Source: CAVSVP01 sp963731125
GTDB taxonomy: Bacteria; Pseudomonadota; Gammaproteobacteria; Competibacterales; Competibacteraceae
Direction: 5' to 3'
NCBI GenBank assembly: GCA_963731125.1
Contig: CAVSVP010000013.1
Span: 400,390 to 464,389, forward strand
DNA: 64,000 nt
A program made the position numbers and the translations under genes. Shown here piece after piece: positions 19,660-27,907 of the stretch. Positions within the stretch are counted from its first letter, which is position 1. The number at the start of each line of letters is the position of its first letter. The notes beneath the pieces are model-generated. The model did no database searches, was not told the DNA's origin, and saw nothing but the letters and a program-made list of their open reading frames with translations.

Positions 19660-21453
19660 TTAGCGCTCCTTGGAAGGCGCAATACCTTCCAGCACCTCTT
19701 TAGCCGAGGTTTTGATAATGCCCCAGGCATCCGGGTCCCCTTTTAACAGGGCCGACATATAACCCTTGGCTTGCTCGAGTTTGATGTGAGGCGGCAGAGG
19801 CGGCACATTGGGATCGGTGCAAACTTCTAGCAACACCGGTCGATCGGCGGACAAAGCCTCGCGCCATGCATTGGCCAGGGCCTCCGGTTGATCCACGCGG
19901 ATACCTTTCAGACCCAATGTCTCCGCATAGTGAGCAAAAGGAAAATCCGGCACATCTTGGGAAGCGGAATACTTGGGATCGCCGGATAATACCCGCTGTT
20001 CCCAGGTCACCTGATTCAGGTCACGGTTGTTTAGCACCCCGATAATCAGCCGCGGATCCTGCCAGCGTTTCCAATAATTGGCGATGGTTACCATTTCGTT
20101 AATGCCGTTCATCAACATTGCCCCGTCGCCTACCAGGGCAATGATCACCCGTTCGGGAAAGGCGAATTTCGCAGCAATGGAGTAAGGCACGCCGGGTCCC
20201 ATGGTGGCCAGCCCGCCCGACAGCGAGGCCATCATACCCCGGCGGACCTTTAAGTCCCGAGCGTACCAGTTGGCCGCGGACCCGGAGTCACAGGTCAGGA
20301 TGCAGTTATCGGGCAACTGCTTGGACAATTCCCAGAACATCAGCTGGGGATTGACGGGATCAGCCTTGATCATGGCCCGGCTTTCCAGCACCTGCCACCA
20401 GTGCGCTACATCTTTCTCGATCCGTCCCCGCCAGCTGCGATCCTGCTTGCGTTGTAGGTGCGGAATAAGCGCTTTCAGGGTCTCAACGCTATCGCCGACG
20501 AGATTGACTTCCATGGGGTAGCGGAGGCTGAGCATACGGCCATCGATATCAATCTGCACCCCACGAGCCCGGCCCTCCTTGGGCAGAAATTCCGAATACG
20601 GAAACCCGGAACCTACCATCAATAAGGTGTCACAATCCATCATTAGGTCCCAGCTCGGTTTAGTGCCCAGCAAACCGATAGAACCCGTGACAAAGGGTAG
20701 CTCATCGGGTACGGCCGCCTTGCCCAGCAGGGCTTTGGCCACGCCCGCTCCCAATAGTTCAGCCACTTCAATGACTTCATCGGTAGCGTGCAAAGCTCCA
20801 GCGCCTACCAGCATGGCTACCCGCTTGCCGGTATTGAGCACCTCGGCCGCCCGTTGCAGATCCGCCTCGGTAGGAACCACACGAGGCGTGGTAAAACCCA
20901 CGCCGGAATGAATGGTGCCGTGGGCGCGCGGCGGCGTTTCCACGGCATTCATTTCCTGGATATCATTGGGTAGGATCATACAAGTGACCGTCCGCTCCGC
21001 CTGGGCGATACGTAGGGCACGGTCCACGATATGGCGTAACTGAGCGGGAGCGGTGACCATATGGACAAACTCACCGGCTACGTCCTTGAACAGCGAAATC
21101 AAATCCACTTCCTGCTGATAATGACCGCCAAGAGCGGTGCGGGCCTGCTGGCCAACAATAGCCACCACCGGTTGATGATCCAGCTTGGCATCATAAAGAC
21201 CGTTTAACAAATGAATGGCGCCCGGCCCTGAAGTCGCCAGACAGACACCCACTTGGCCGGTAAACTTGGCGTGAGCACAGGCCATAAAGGCGGCCATTTC
21301 TTCATGACGGGTTTGAATATAGTCAAATTGATCACCGGCTCTACGCAGCGCGCCCATAATGCCGTTGATGCCGTCTCCCGGAAATCCATAAATACGCTTT
21401 ATGCCCCATTCGGATAACCGCTCCAGAAGAAAATCGCTGGTTGTCTGACTCAT
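19660..21453 (-). CDS. Thiamine-diphosphate enzyme (pyruvate oxidase/acetolactate synthase-like)
   Basis: The 597-residue protein has the full three-domain TPP layout: PYR domain with YGFPGDGINGIMGAL and the catalytic Glu in RHEEMAAFMA, a central FAD/nucleotide-type domain, and a PP domain with GDGAMLMNGINEMVTIANYW (the GDGx24-30N motif). It resembles PoxB-type pyruvate:quinone oxidases and related thiamine-requiring enzymes. The reaction may be decarboxylation of pyruvate or another 2-oxo acid. It is the first gene of the operon TPP enzyme, enolase-superfamily enzyme, FAD/Fe-S oxidoreductase, ASRT. GGAGA precedes ATG 21453, and a sigma-54-like promoter lies about 130 bp upstream. Confidence 0.85.
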   Translation of the reverse strand: MSQTTSDFLLERLSEWGIKRIYGFPGDGINGIMGALRRAGDQFDYIQTRHEEMAAFMACAHAKFTGQVGVCLATSGPGAIHLLNGLYDAKLDHQPVVAIVGQQARTALGGHYQQEVDLISLFKDVAGEFVHMVTAPAQLRHIVDRALRIAQAERTVTCMILPNDIQEMNAVETPPRAHGTIHSGVGFTTPRVVPTEADLQRAAEVLNTGKRVAMLVGAGALHATDEVIEVAELLGAGVAKALLGKAAVPDELPFVTGSIGLLGTKPSWDLMMDCDTLLMVGSGFPYSEFLPKEGRARGVQIDIDGRMLSLRYPMEVNLVGDSVETLKALIPHLQRKQDRSWRGRIEKDVAHWWQVLESRAMIKADPVNPQLMFWELSKQLPDNCILTCDSGSAANWYARDLKVRRGMMASLSGGLATMGPGVPYSIAAKFAFPERVIIALVGDGAMLMNGINEMVTIANYWKRWQDPRLIIGVLNNRDLNQVTWEQRVLSGDPKYSASQDVPDFPFAHYAETLGLKGIRVDQPEALANAWREALSADRPVLLEVCTDPNVPPLPPHIKLEQAKGYMSALLKGDPDAWGIIKTSAKEVLEGIAPSKER

Positions 21454-21584
21454 GACTGTTTAGTCTCCGTATTCAGAATTAGTGGCTGCAGAGAAGAGAG
21501 CCATTAGAAAGAGCCATTAAACGAGAACGTCTTATTGGTAAAAGTGCCTGGCTTAAAGCTTTCTCGAGTTTAACGCACCAAGCA

Positions 21585-21601
21585 AGCAGAATATGTGCCA
21601 C
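21585..21601 (-). promoter_or_regulatory. Sigma-54-like promoter for the TPP-enzyme operon
   Basis: Read on the minus strand, GTGGCACATATTCTGCT has TGGCAC with GG (21599-21598) and GC (21587-21586) exactly ten bases apart. It keeps the -24 core and TGC of the -12 element, with a mismatch at the first T of TTGC. About 130 nt separate it from the start codon. Confidence 0.5.
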
Positions 21602-21727
21602 GCAATTAACAAGATAAGATTTTTAAAAATGATTTAAATCAAATTTCAATAAACAGGTTACTGATTTTTTTATACTTATAAATTTTAATTACAATTCAAT
21701 GGGGAAATCTAACGAGGGTCATTACCC

Positions 21728-21750
21728 CCACTAATGGGGGTCATTACCAC
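21728..21750. repeat. Small hairpin and direct repeat in intergenic region
   Basis: CCCCC-ACTAAT-GGGGG forms a short hairpin, and GGTCATTACC is repeated on either side of it. It lies between two divergent transcription units (21454-22053) and could be a regulator site; no family is recognised. Confidence 0.35.
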
Positions 21751-21934
21751 CAGGCTTATGACACCCTTAACGGGATATTGGTAGGCTACTTGTAGGTTTT
21801 ACAATCTTTGTAAAAATTACCTGCTTTTCTGAGAAAATGCAGGTATGTTGATTCTGGTCGAAACAGAATAGTTACGCCAGGAATTTATGTTAAGTAATTG
21901 TAAAATATTTATTTATTAATTTTTCTTTGATGCG

Positions 21935-21951
21935 CTGGCACAGCCTTTGCT
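21935..21951 (+). promoter_or_regulatory. Near-consensus sigma-54 promoter of csbD-like gene 2
   Basis: CTGGCACAGCCTTTGCT matches YTGGCACGRNNNTTGCW at all fixed positions but one, with GG (21937-21938) and GC (21949-21950) ten bases apart. It is about 100 bp upstream of the CsbD start codon. Confidence 0.8.
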
Positions 21952-21994
21952 GTGATTTTGGGAGTGATAAAGCATATTCGAGTTTTTAATGACT

Positions 21995-22027
21995 CGTTTG
22001 AGTATCGTTTGAGTATCGTTTGAGTAG
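21995..22027. repeat. Three 11-bp tandem repeats in the csbD-like gene 2 leader
   Basis: CGTTTGAGTAT occurs three times head to tail (21995-22005, 22006-22016, 22017-22027; last base differs). It lies between the sigma-54 promoter and the ribosome binding site, so it is part of the 5' untranslated region. Confidence 0.75.
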
Positions 22028-22053
22028 TATATGTCAACTAGTGGAGGTTAAAA

Positions 22054-22254
22054 ATGCCGATTAATTGGGATCAAATTGAAGGTAATTGGAAACAGTTTAA
22101 AGGTCATGTACGAGAGCGCTGGGGAAAGTTAACCGACGACGAGCTCGATCAAGTTGAAGGCCGCCGCGAAGTGCTTCTCGGTAAGATTCAAGAAAAGTAT
22201 GGAGTTACCAGAGAAGAGGCTGAAAAACAGCTAAAAGACTTTGAATCCAGCTAA
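22054..22254 (+). CDS. CsbD family stress protein 2 (YjbJ-like)
   Basis: A 66-residue protein with the classic CsbD/YjbJ opening NWDQIEGNWKQFKG, then VRERWGKLTDDELDQVEGRR, matching the family's usual length. Such proteins are strongly induced under osmotic, heat or stationary-phase stress in other bacteria; the molecular role is unknown. GGAGG precedes ATG 22054. A sigma-54 promoter lies upstream and a hairpin terminator downstream, so it appears to be a single-gene transcription unit. Confidence 0.93.
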   Translation: MPINWDQIEGNWKQFKGHVRERWGKLTDDELDQVEGRREVLLGKIQEKYGVTREEAEKQLKDFESS

Positions 22255-22311
22255 TTGCATAACAAAATAGCAACTGTCATTGTTAGCGCAACAGTTGTTA
22301 TCATGATAGAA

Positions 22312-22341
22312 GGCCGCCCTAGATGTTTGGGGCGGTCTTTT
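22312..22341 (+). terminator. Rho-independent terminator of csbD-like gene 2
   Basis: CCGCCC (22314-22319) pairs with GGGCGG (22330-22335), followed by TCTTTT. It lies 60 bp past the CsbD stop codon. Confidence 0.75.
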
Positions 22342-22396
22342 ATATATTAACGTGCTCGTTTACAATCAAGAGCGATAATATTTAGGAAATATGATT

Positions 22397-22759
22397 ATGC
22401 AAAAATTATTGCCATATCTATTGATTCCGACAATGATGTTGGCTCTTTGGGGCTGCGACGTTGAAAAAGAGCAAGAGGGCGAGATGCCCAAAGTCGATGT
22501 GGATGCAGATAGCGGCCAGCTGCCGGAATACGAGGTTAAGCAGACGCAGGAAGGCGAAATGCCGGACGTCGACGTCGATGTGGAGGGGGGTAAATTGCCC
22601 GAATATGATGTCAAAACCCCCGATGTCGACGTAGGTACGGAGACAAAAGAAGTGCCTGTACCGGATGTTGATGTCACGACAGAAAAGAAGGAAGTCACTG
22701 TGCCTACGGTGGACGTAGAAATGCCAGACGAGCAGCAGGATTCTGAAAAAACCAACTAA
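22397..22759 (+). CDS. Small acidic lipoprotein with Val-Asp repeats
   Basis: About 120 residues: a lipoprotein signal peptide with lipobox LALWGC, then a low-complexity acidic region with repeated blocks such as EGEMPKVDVD, EGEMPDVDVD, KLPEYDV and VPDVDV. I chose ATG 22397 because AGGA lies nine bases before it, while the ATG at 22391 is too close. The alternating hydrophobic/acidic repeats recall the PRC-barrel protein at 5635-6759, although the sequences differ. It is probably anchored in the outer or inner membrane facing the periplasm. No family is recognised. Confidence 0.7.
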   Translation: MQKLLPYLLIPTMMLALWGCDVEKEQEGEMPKVDVDADSGQLPEYEVKQTQEGEMPDVDVDVEGGKLPEYDVKTPDVDVGTETKEVPVPDVDVTTEKKEVTVPTVDVEMPDEQQDSEKTN

Positions 22760-22998
22760 TCCCATTTCCCAAATTAATAAGGTACATAAGCTAGAGTGTA
22801 ATCAGCACCATACAGGGACGTGTGCGTGCGCTAGCTAAACCTTATTTTTGCAGCAGCTTAGACCCTCCCTGCCTACTGTCGAGAACCTACCCCAATGAGC
22901 TGTATCAAACTGGATTTCGTTAAACGATGCTCTATCTTTGAATTAAGTGACTAGAGTGAACTCAATAACCTGGCAGTTGGTTGGGAGACGATGACACC

Positions 22999-24672
22999 AT
23001 GGCTGAAAAAATTCTTCCAGGCGTAGAAATTCTTGGTGAGATAACCCCTGAGTACCGCGAGATTCTGACACCGGAAGCCGTGGAGTTCATTGCGGGTTTA
23101 GAGCGGCATTTCGGTGCTGCGCGAAAAACGCTGCTAGCCCAGCGCATCGAGCGCCAGCAAGCCTTCAACCGTGGCGAACGTCCGGACTTTTTAGCAGAAA
23201 CAGCCAACATTCGTGAGAGTTCGTGGACCATTGGCCCGACGCCTCTTACGGGAGACCTGCAGGACCGCCGGGTAGAAATTACCGGACCGACAGACCGCAA
23301 AACAGTCATCAACGCGTTGAACTCCGGCGCCAATGTCTTTATGGCCGATTTTGAAGATTCGAACACCCCCACCTGGTCCAATCTGCTGGACGGGCAGATC
23401 AATGTCCGTGATGCCCTAAACAACGTTATTGAATTTACTTCTCCAGAAGGCAAGCATTATACCCTTAATGACGAGATCGCCACTCTGATGATTCGGCCCC
23501 GCGGTTGGCATCTGCCGGAAAAGTATGTGTTAGTGGATGGTAGGCCCATGTCCGGCTCGCTGTTTGACTTTGGTCTGTTTTTTTTCCACAACGAGAAGCA
23601 CTTTATGGGTGAAGATACGGGAGCCTATATTTATCTTCCTAAACTGGAAAATCATCTCGAGGCACGTCTGTGGAATAATGTATTTAACTACGCTCAGGAT
23701 AGCCTGGGGCTACCGCGGGGTAAGATTAAGACAACCGTGCTGATCGAAACGATCACGGCCGTTTTCGAAATGGATGAAATTTTATACGAGCTGCGTGAGC
23801 ATATCGCCGGCCTTAATTGTGGTCGCTGGGATTACATTTTTAGTTTTATTAAAAAATTTCATGCCGATCCCGATTATGTGCTGCCCGATCGTAGCCAGGT
23901 CACCATGACCACCCATTTCTTGCGTTCTTACTCGCAACTGCTGATCAAGACCTGTCACCGCCGCGGTGCGTATGCGATGGGGGGCATGGCAGCACAGATC
24001 CCCATTAAAGAGGATCCGCAAGCCAACCAGAGAGCACTCGACAAGGTTCGCGAAGATAAAGAACGGGAAGCCAGCGATGGTCACGACGGCACCTGGGTAG
24101 CCCATCCCGGTTTGGTTCCCGTCGCCATGGAGGTGTTTGATCGGCACATGGGAGAGCCGCGCGAGTTGTATGGAGAACGGGTCAAGATCGTCGCTCCCCC
24201 TCACGACGTCTTTGCCAAACAGAAACAGGGCCCCAATCAGTTGGGCGTGATGCGTGAAGACGTTCAGGTAACGGCTGCCGATTTATTGCAGGTTCCGAGC
24301 GGTACCATCACCGAGGCGGGCCTGCGCAATAACGTGAGCGTAAGCGTGCAGTACCTGGAAGCCTGGTTGCGCGGGATCGGCTGTGTACCCATCTACCATC
24401 TCATGGAGGACGCCGCCACGGCGGAAATATCCAGGGCTCAGATCTGGCAGTGGATTCACCACCCAAAGGGAGTGCTGGAAGACGGCAGAAAAGTCACGGT
24501 CGAGCTCTTTCAACAAATTCTTAAAGAGGAATTACAGCACATTCGTACGGAACTCGGCGAATCGCACTATGACGCTGGCAAGTTTGCCTTGGCTGCCGAA
24601 CTGCTTGAGCAGGTTACTATCGGCGATGAATTCGTCGATTTTCTTACGCTAGTGGCCCACGAGTATATTTAG
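22999..24672 (+). CDS. aceB: Malate synthase A
   Basis: A 557-residue malate synthase A of the usual length, condensing glyoxylate with acetyl-CoA in the glyoxylate shunt (cytoplasm). Landmarks are FMADFEDSNTPTW, the RGAYAMGGMAAQIPIK block with active-site residues, and GTWVAHPGLVPVA. I chose ATG 22999 (MAEKILPGVE) with GGGAG eleven bases upstream, rather than the upstream TTG at 22981. No isocitrate lyase gene is in the window, so the shunt's first enzyme must be elsewhere. The gene stands alone, facing the CHAD gene. Confidence 0.95.
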   Translation: MAEKILPGVEILGEITPEYREILTPEAVEFIAGLERHFGAARKTLLAQRIERQQAFNRGERPDFLAETANIRESSWTIGPTPLTGDLQDRRVEITGPTDRKTVINALNSGANVFMADFEDSNTPTWSNLLDGQINVRDALNNVIEFTSPEGKHYTLNDEIATLMIRPRGWHLPEKYVLVDGRPMSGSLFDFGLFFFHNEKHFMGEDTGAYIYLPKLENHLEARLWNNVFNYAQDSLGLPRGKIKTTVLIETITAVFEMDEILYELREHIAGLNCGRWDYIFSFIKKFHADPDYVLPDRSQVTMTTHFLRSYSQLLIKTCHRRGAYAMGGMAAQIPIKEDPQANQRALDKVREDKEREASDGHDGTWVAHPGLVPVAMEVFDRHMGEPRELYGERVKIVAPPHDVFAKQKQGPNQLGVMREDVQVTAADLLQVPSGTITEAGLRNNVSVSVQYLEAWLRGIGCVPIYHLMEDAATAEISRAQIWQWIHHPKGVLEDGRKVTVELFQQILKEELQHIRTELGESHYDAGKFALAAELLEQVTIGDEFVDFLTLVAHEYI

Positions 24673-25003
24673 GGAAGGTCTGATTCATTGACTGTGTCGG
24701 GGCGGGACTGATTACAGAAAATGAGATTTTATGTTTACGTCTTGTCAGTTTATCAGCGGACCCGAATACCCGTTTCGCTCACCATAATCAGCCGCTCTTT
24801 CACGTCCGGTTCCAGCAACTGAGACAGTCTCTTCTGAACGAATGTGTGATGAGATTGATTTTTAAAAATTTTATTGGCTTTTATTGGCTTTTATTAAGCA
24901 GGCTTTGCGGGCTAATCATGTCGTCTCCACCCAAACGGAGTTTGTTTGCGTCTTTTCTACTCCGACGTTCATTGACGGTGCCGCCTTTAAGGAAACAATC
25001 TCT
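24673..25003. other. Intergenic region between malate synthase and CHAD genes
   Basis: No supported gene. It holds a 10-bp tandem repeat, TTATTGGCTT, at 24871-24880 and 24881-24890 plus a half unit. On the minus strand a short open frame near 24760-24860 reads QKRLSQLLEPDVKERLIM, which looks gene-like but is too short to identify. Confidence 0.4.
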
Positions 25004-25933
25004 CTACCAGGGATGCTTGGCACCGACAAACTCCTCCCAGCGGTCATTGCAACTGTCTTTGATCTCGTAGTACTGGCGAGTGCGCCATCCTACTAAGCCT
25101 CCTGCATACTGGAGCAACTCGGGATCGGACTGCCCGGCGAGCAACTCTTCAAGTAGATGGTGCATCACCGCCACATCGTGCATTACCCCCAAGAGATCCT
25201 GCAACCGCTTCAGGTGGCTGATAAAGCCATCCATGCCCTTGAATAGCGAGTTAAAGAATTCAGCCGCGTAACGCAGTTTCTTGCATTCGATGCGAAGCTG
25301 ATGCATTTCCTGGGCTGAGTCCTGATTGACATGGCCGCCGGCGGCCTGTACCTGACGCTCTTGTTTATCGAGCAGCTTGCGGGCAAAGGGGACCACGTTG
25401 GATGCTAGCCGCCGCCGGTGCTTGTCCTGGAGGCCGCCCTCGAGCCAGGCCTGGGTTTCCAGCCAGGTGTTGAAATCTTGCTTAAAACAGGCATAGCGAT
25501 CGCTATCCAGCATTAACCGGACGTTTTCGTAGGCCTGCGCGCGGTGTTGTTGGGCCAGTGCGGCCAATTTCTCTTGGCCGGGCAGCGGTATTTTTTCGGC
25601 CATGAGCTCAAGCCCCTCGGCAATGAACACATCGAGATCCCGAGCCGGTCCCAACTGATTTGCCAACCAGCGCATTTCATCGGCCCAGTGCGCCGTAACA
25701 GGATGAGGTATGGCAGATCGGAACACTCGCAAGGCCGAACGCATGCGCCTGAAGGCCACCCGCATCTGGTGAACACCCTCGATATCAGTCCAGGATCGAG
25801 CCTCTTCTTCCCAAGCGGAAAGATAATTGAAATTATGCAGTAGGATAGCTCCAAAGGCTTCGCTGACTGTTTGCTGAGTATGGATGGGTGTGGGCCCTTT
25901 TGTTTTTTTTGTCATTGCGATTGGGTCGCTCAT
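25004..25933 (-). CDS. CHAD domain protein (polyphosphate-binding)
   Basis: About 310 residues forming a single CHAD domain: an alpha-helical fold with conserved basic residues and histidines, seen in HQMRVAFRRMRSALRVF and in MHQLRIECKKLRYAAEFF. CHAD domains have been shown to bind inorganic polyphosphate. The frame is open from GTG 25963; I prefer ATG 25933 (MSDPIAM). The PPK2 gene lies upstream on the same strand, separated by 0.9 kb of repeats, which supports a link to polyphosphate storage. Confidence 0.85.
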   Translation of the reverse strand: MSDPIAMTKKTKGPTPIHTQQTVSEAFGAILLHNFNYLSAWEEEARSWTDIEGVHQMRVAFRRMRSALRVFRSAIPHPVTAHWADEMRWLANQLGPARDLDVFIAEGLELMAEKIPLPGQEKLAALAQQHRAQAYENVRLMLDSDRYACFKQDFNTWLETQAWLEGGLQDKHRRRLASNVVPFARKLLDKQERQVQAAGGHVNQDSAQEMHQLRIECKKLRYAAEFFNSLFKGMDGFISHLKRLQDLLGVMHDVAVMHHLLEELLAGQSDPELLQYAGGLVGWRTRQYYEIKDSCNDRWEEFVGAKHPW

Positions 25934-25978
25934 ATATATAAGGGTCCCCATTAGCCGGGACACTTTACAAGCTAATTT

Positions 25979-26045
25979 GTAGGAGCGAGCCTGCTCGCGA
26001 TTGCGGCGGGCATCAGGGTTGGTTCGCGAGCAAGCTCGCTCCTAC
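25979..26045. repeat. Inverted REP pair (BIME-like)
   Basis: GTAGGAGCGAGCCTGCTCGCGA (25979-26000) and its near-perfect inverse ending in CTCGCTCCTAC (26024-26045) face each other across 23 bp. This is the REP sequence well known from Pseudomonas genomes. A RAYT-type transposase remnant lies 1.9 kb away. Confidence 0.85.
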
Positions 26046-26702
26046 GGTTGGACGTGACGATGTGACGTCTGACATATCCCGCCTTAAGTTGTTCACCGAT
26101 TTATATTATAGGCCACTTGCATAATCTTGACGGTAGACCCCTTTTCACTCAAGGAACAGCGGTGCGTGCAACAATCTCTATTGTGCCCGTAACGCCGGTA
26201 CTCATCACGTCTCCCTTCGCCTTGCCCCCAACCTTTCCCTATTCCCCATTTCTCCCCCCGTGTCCCCCATTTTTCACCCTTTTCGGGGGATGTCATAGGA
26301 ATCATTTTGCAATTAGCATCATTGCCGAAGGGGAATACCATCTGAGAAAACTGAACAGCAAATACGAGCGGAGCTGGTGACAGTTCACATGTCCATTGTG
26401 ATTTTTGGTGGCTCTGCATGGCTCTTCGCGACATACATTGGCCCGGCCTTCTCCCTGCTTCGCTAGCCTTTCGGTTGGCGCGTCACTACCACGTTGGGGA
26501 TTGCCTACCTGCTGCTACTACTCTCGCTTGCTCATGTCGGCGTGCAAGCAGGACGTCTCGAAACAACACGAACCGGAATCGATACCAGTCCTCAGCCCAC
26601 TCTGCTCAACGAGCTTTTTCAGCCGTTACGGTGGTGAGCACTTTGATCGATCCCGGTATGTCTGCTTACCCTTTTAGGTGCAACCCGTTGCACGTGCAAA
26701 AC
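26046..26702. other. Gene-poor region with pyrimidine-rich tract
   Basis: I find no supported gene. Bases about 26205-26285 are almost entirely C and T on the plus strand (runs such as CTCCCCCCG and TCCCCCATTTTTCACCC), a strong strand asymmetry. The rest shows scattered short open frames without family resemblance. Confidence 0.4.
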
Positions 26703-26804
26703 GGGGCTGGGTAGCTCGTTCCATGGACCGCCGTGAATGCCTCCCTGCAGGCTTGACGACGGCATCCCTGCCGTCGACACCCCTTTCACGAGCTACCCGG
26801 CCCC
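26703..26804. repeat. 102-bp palindromic element downstream of PPK2
   Basis: GGGGC-T-GGGTAGCTCGT (26703-26719) pairs with ACGAGCTACCC-G-GCCCC (26788-26804). Inside is a second palindrome, GACGGCATCCCTGCCGTC. I recall similar intergenic repeats from several gammaproteobacteria. It is probably a non-autonomous mobile repeat. Confidence 0.6.
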
Positions 26805-26868
26805 GGCGACACCCTACCCTTTTGCTCTTCTTACCACCTTGCTTATCTTATTAGCCGCCACCCGCCTG

Positions 26869-27711
26869 CTACTCTTTCTTCTCCTCTTCCACGATCGCAT
26901 GGTATTTCTGCTTAATCTCCTCGATATTGACCGTCGGTTCCGGAAACTGCATATGCAAAGACTCCAGAGCTTCGGCGACGATCCTTGAAATGGCGAGATT
27001 GCGGAACCATTTGTGGTTGGCGGGAATGATGAACCAAGGAGCATGTTCAGTGCTGCACCGGCTCAGCGCATCTTCAAAAGCTTCGGTGTAGGCGTCCCAA
27101 TACGGGCGTTCCGCGTAGTCCCCCTCGCTGATCTTCCAGTGCCGGGCAGAGTCATCGATGCGCTGCTTAAAGCGCTTTAACTGTTCCTCGGGGTCAATGT
27201 GAAGATAAAACTTGAGGACGTGGGTAGCGTTGTCGTATAGCAGTTTCTCAAAGTGGTTAATGTGCTCATAGTGCTTCGACCAAACCTCCTTCGGTACCAC
27301 GTTGTGCACGCGTACCACCAGCACATCCTCGTAATGGGAGCGGTTAAAGATCGCCACCTGCCCCTTGGCCGGGGTGGCCTTGTGGCAGCGCCACAGGAAG
27401 TCATGGGCCGCCTCCTCCTTGGAGGGGACTTTGAAGCCGGTGACCGTACAGCCCTGGGGGTTCATGGCGCCAAGCACATGGTTGATGGTGCCGTCTTTGC
27501 CCGCGGCGTCACGTCCCTGCAGGCAAATGAGCAGCGAGCGCTTGTCTTCCGCGTACATCAGGTACTGCAGGTCATGCAGCTTTTGAGCGTAGGCCTCAAT
27601 CTCCGGTAATGCGTGCTCATGGGATTCATGCTTGTCCTTGAAGTTGGCGTCGACCTTGCTGAGATCGATCTTAGTGCCCGGCTTTACACGGAATTTCTCG
27701 AAATAGTCCAT
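26869..27711 (-). CDS. ppk2: Polyphosphate kinase 2 family protein
   Basis: The 280-residue protein has Walker A GRDAAGKDG near residue 66, Walker B-like NRSHYEDVLVVRV near residue 125, and the lid region with ERPYWDAYTEAFEDAL. PPK2 enzymes transfer phosphate between polyphosphate and nucleotides, mostly making ADP/ATP or GTP from polyP. Whether it favours mono- or diphosphates cannot be decided from sequence alone. It is cytoplasmic. Together with the CHAD gene on the same strand it suggests a polyphosphate locus. Confidence 0.9.
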   Translation of the reverse strand: MDYFEKFRVKPGTKIDLSKVDANFKDKHESHEHALPEIEAYAQKLHDLQYLMYAEDKRSLLICLQGRDAAGKDGTINHVLGAMNPQGCTVTGFKVPSKEEAAHDFLWRCHKATPAKGQVAIFNRSHYEDVLVVRVHNVVPKEVWSKHYEHINHFEKLLYDNATHVLKFYLHIDPEEQLKRFKQRIDDSARHWKISEGDYAERPYWDAYTEAFEDALSRCSTEHAPWFIIPANHKWFRNLAISRIVAEALESLHMQFPEPTVNIEEIKQKYHAIVEEEKKE

Positions 27712-27907
27712 GGTGATCTTTGCCTTCTGTGTCTGGAGTTTGAGATTAGCCGCAACAACGCCGCGTACCTGCAGCAGCTAACTGCTGCCCCCCAAACGGC
27801 CGGGGCTATCGGGGAAGTGTCCAACGTGCGATGTGGGCCAACATTGCCTGCCTAAGCCAGAACGTGTCCGGTCGAGCGTCCCTGGAGAAACCGGAGTCAA
27901 AGGGGGG

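Noticed and set aside
24884..25096. 70-codon plus-strand open frame after malate synthase
   Set aside because: It overlaps the 3' end of the CHAD gene and shows no family resemblance or ribosome binding site.
26093..26714. Several overlapping frames of 80-110 codons in the repeat region
   Set aside because: Low-complexity or unusual composition, mutual overlap, no ribosome binding sites, no recognisable motifs.
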